Source: Actinomycetota bacterium (GTDB taxonomy: Bacteria > Actinomycetota > Acidimicrobiia > Acidimicrobiales > SZUA-35). Taken from it: 16,639 nucleotides of DNA. The notes beneath the pieces are model-generated. The model ran no database searches and was not told the DNA's origin. It worked only from the letters and a program-made list of their open reading frames with translations. Positions 14,855 through 16,639 of this stretch are shown piece by piece. Position 1 is the stretch's first letter; each line of letters starts with the position of its first letter. The translations under genes were made by a program, and so were the position numbers. The stretch is from positions 1 to 16,639 of the forward strand of contig JAQCHM010000024.1 in NCBI GenBank assembly GCA_027730885.1, given 5' to 3'.

Positions 14855-16639
<1,785 letters not shown>

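Overview
The window is high-GC chromosomal DNA, most likely from an actinobacterium, possibly of the Acidimicrobiia type. The evidence is the GC-rich third codon positions, GTG start codons in about 10 of the 16 genes called, the SpoIIM/RDD/MoxR/DUF58 neighbourhood known from Actinobacteria, and several apparently leaderless genes. The lineage is an inference; there is no rRNA in the window to confirm it. I see no mobile element, CRISPR array or tRNA. The genes are densely packed, and the longest stretches without a gene are about 90-125 bp.

Region A (1-7075) is a membrane/MoxR locus. The start of a SAM methyltransferase runs off the left edge on the minus strand. Diverging from it is a tightly coupled plus-strand operon of five genes joined by 4-14 bp overlaps: a polytopic membrane protein (GPDPase-membrane-domain-like), a DUF4129 protein, a DUF4350 protein, a MoxR AAA+ ATPase and a DUF58 protein. 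A SpoIIM-family membrane protein converges on the operon with a 51 bp overlap, and an RDD-family membrane protein diverges from SpoIIM. From memory this order matches the moxR2 neighbourhood of mycobacteria. It suggests a membrane-associated MoxR chaperone/maturation module whose client is unknown.

Region B (7077-11009) is a tRNA anticodon-loop modification operon: cysteine desulfurase, then MnmA (2-thiouridine at U34), then Sua5/TsaC (threonylcarbamoyl-AMP for t6A37). A separately promoted class II aldolase/adducin-family gene follows and lacks the usual catalytic glutamate.

Region C (11023-16639) holds a polytopic membrane protein of unknown function, divergent from ligA (NAD-dependent DNA ligase). 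A repeat/hairpin region follows ligA, then a small membrane-anchored four-cysteine protein on the minus strand, and, divergent from that, a PASTA-domain Ser/Thr kinase that runs off the right edge.

The most interesting signal is regulatory. Four genes (cysteine desulfurase, aldolase, ligA, kinase) have a TAGnnT hexamer exactly 6 nt before the start codon, which suggests leaderless transcripts. The SpoIIM/RDD pair has only 19 bp between two GTG starts, with a palindromic CTACCGTAG exactly in the centre. It provides a TAnnnT box on each strand, each 7 nt from its start codon, and looks like a symmetric divergent leaderless promoter.
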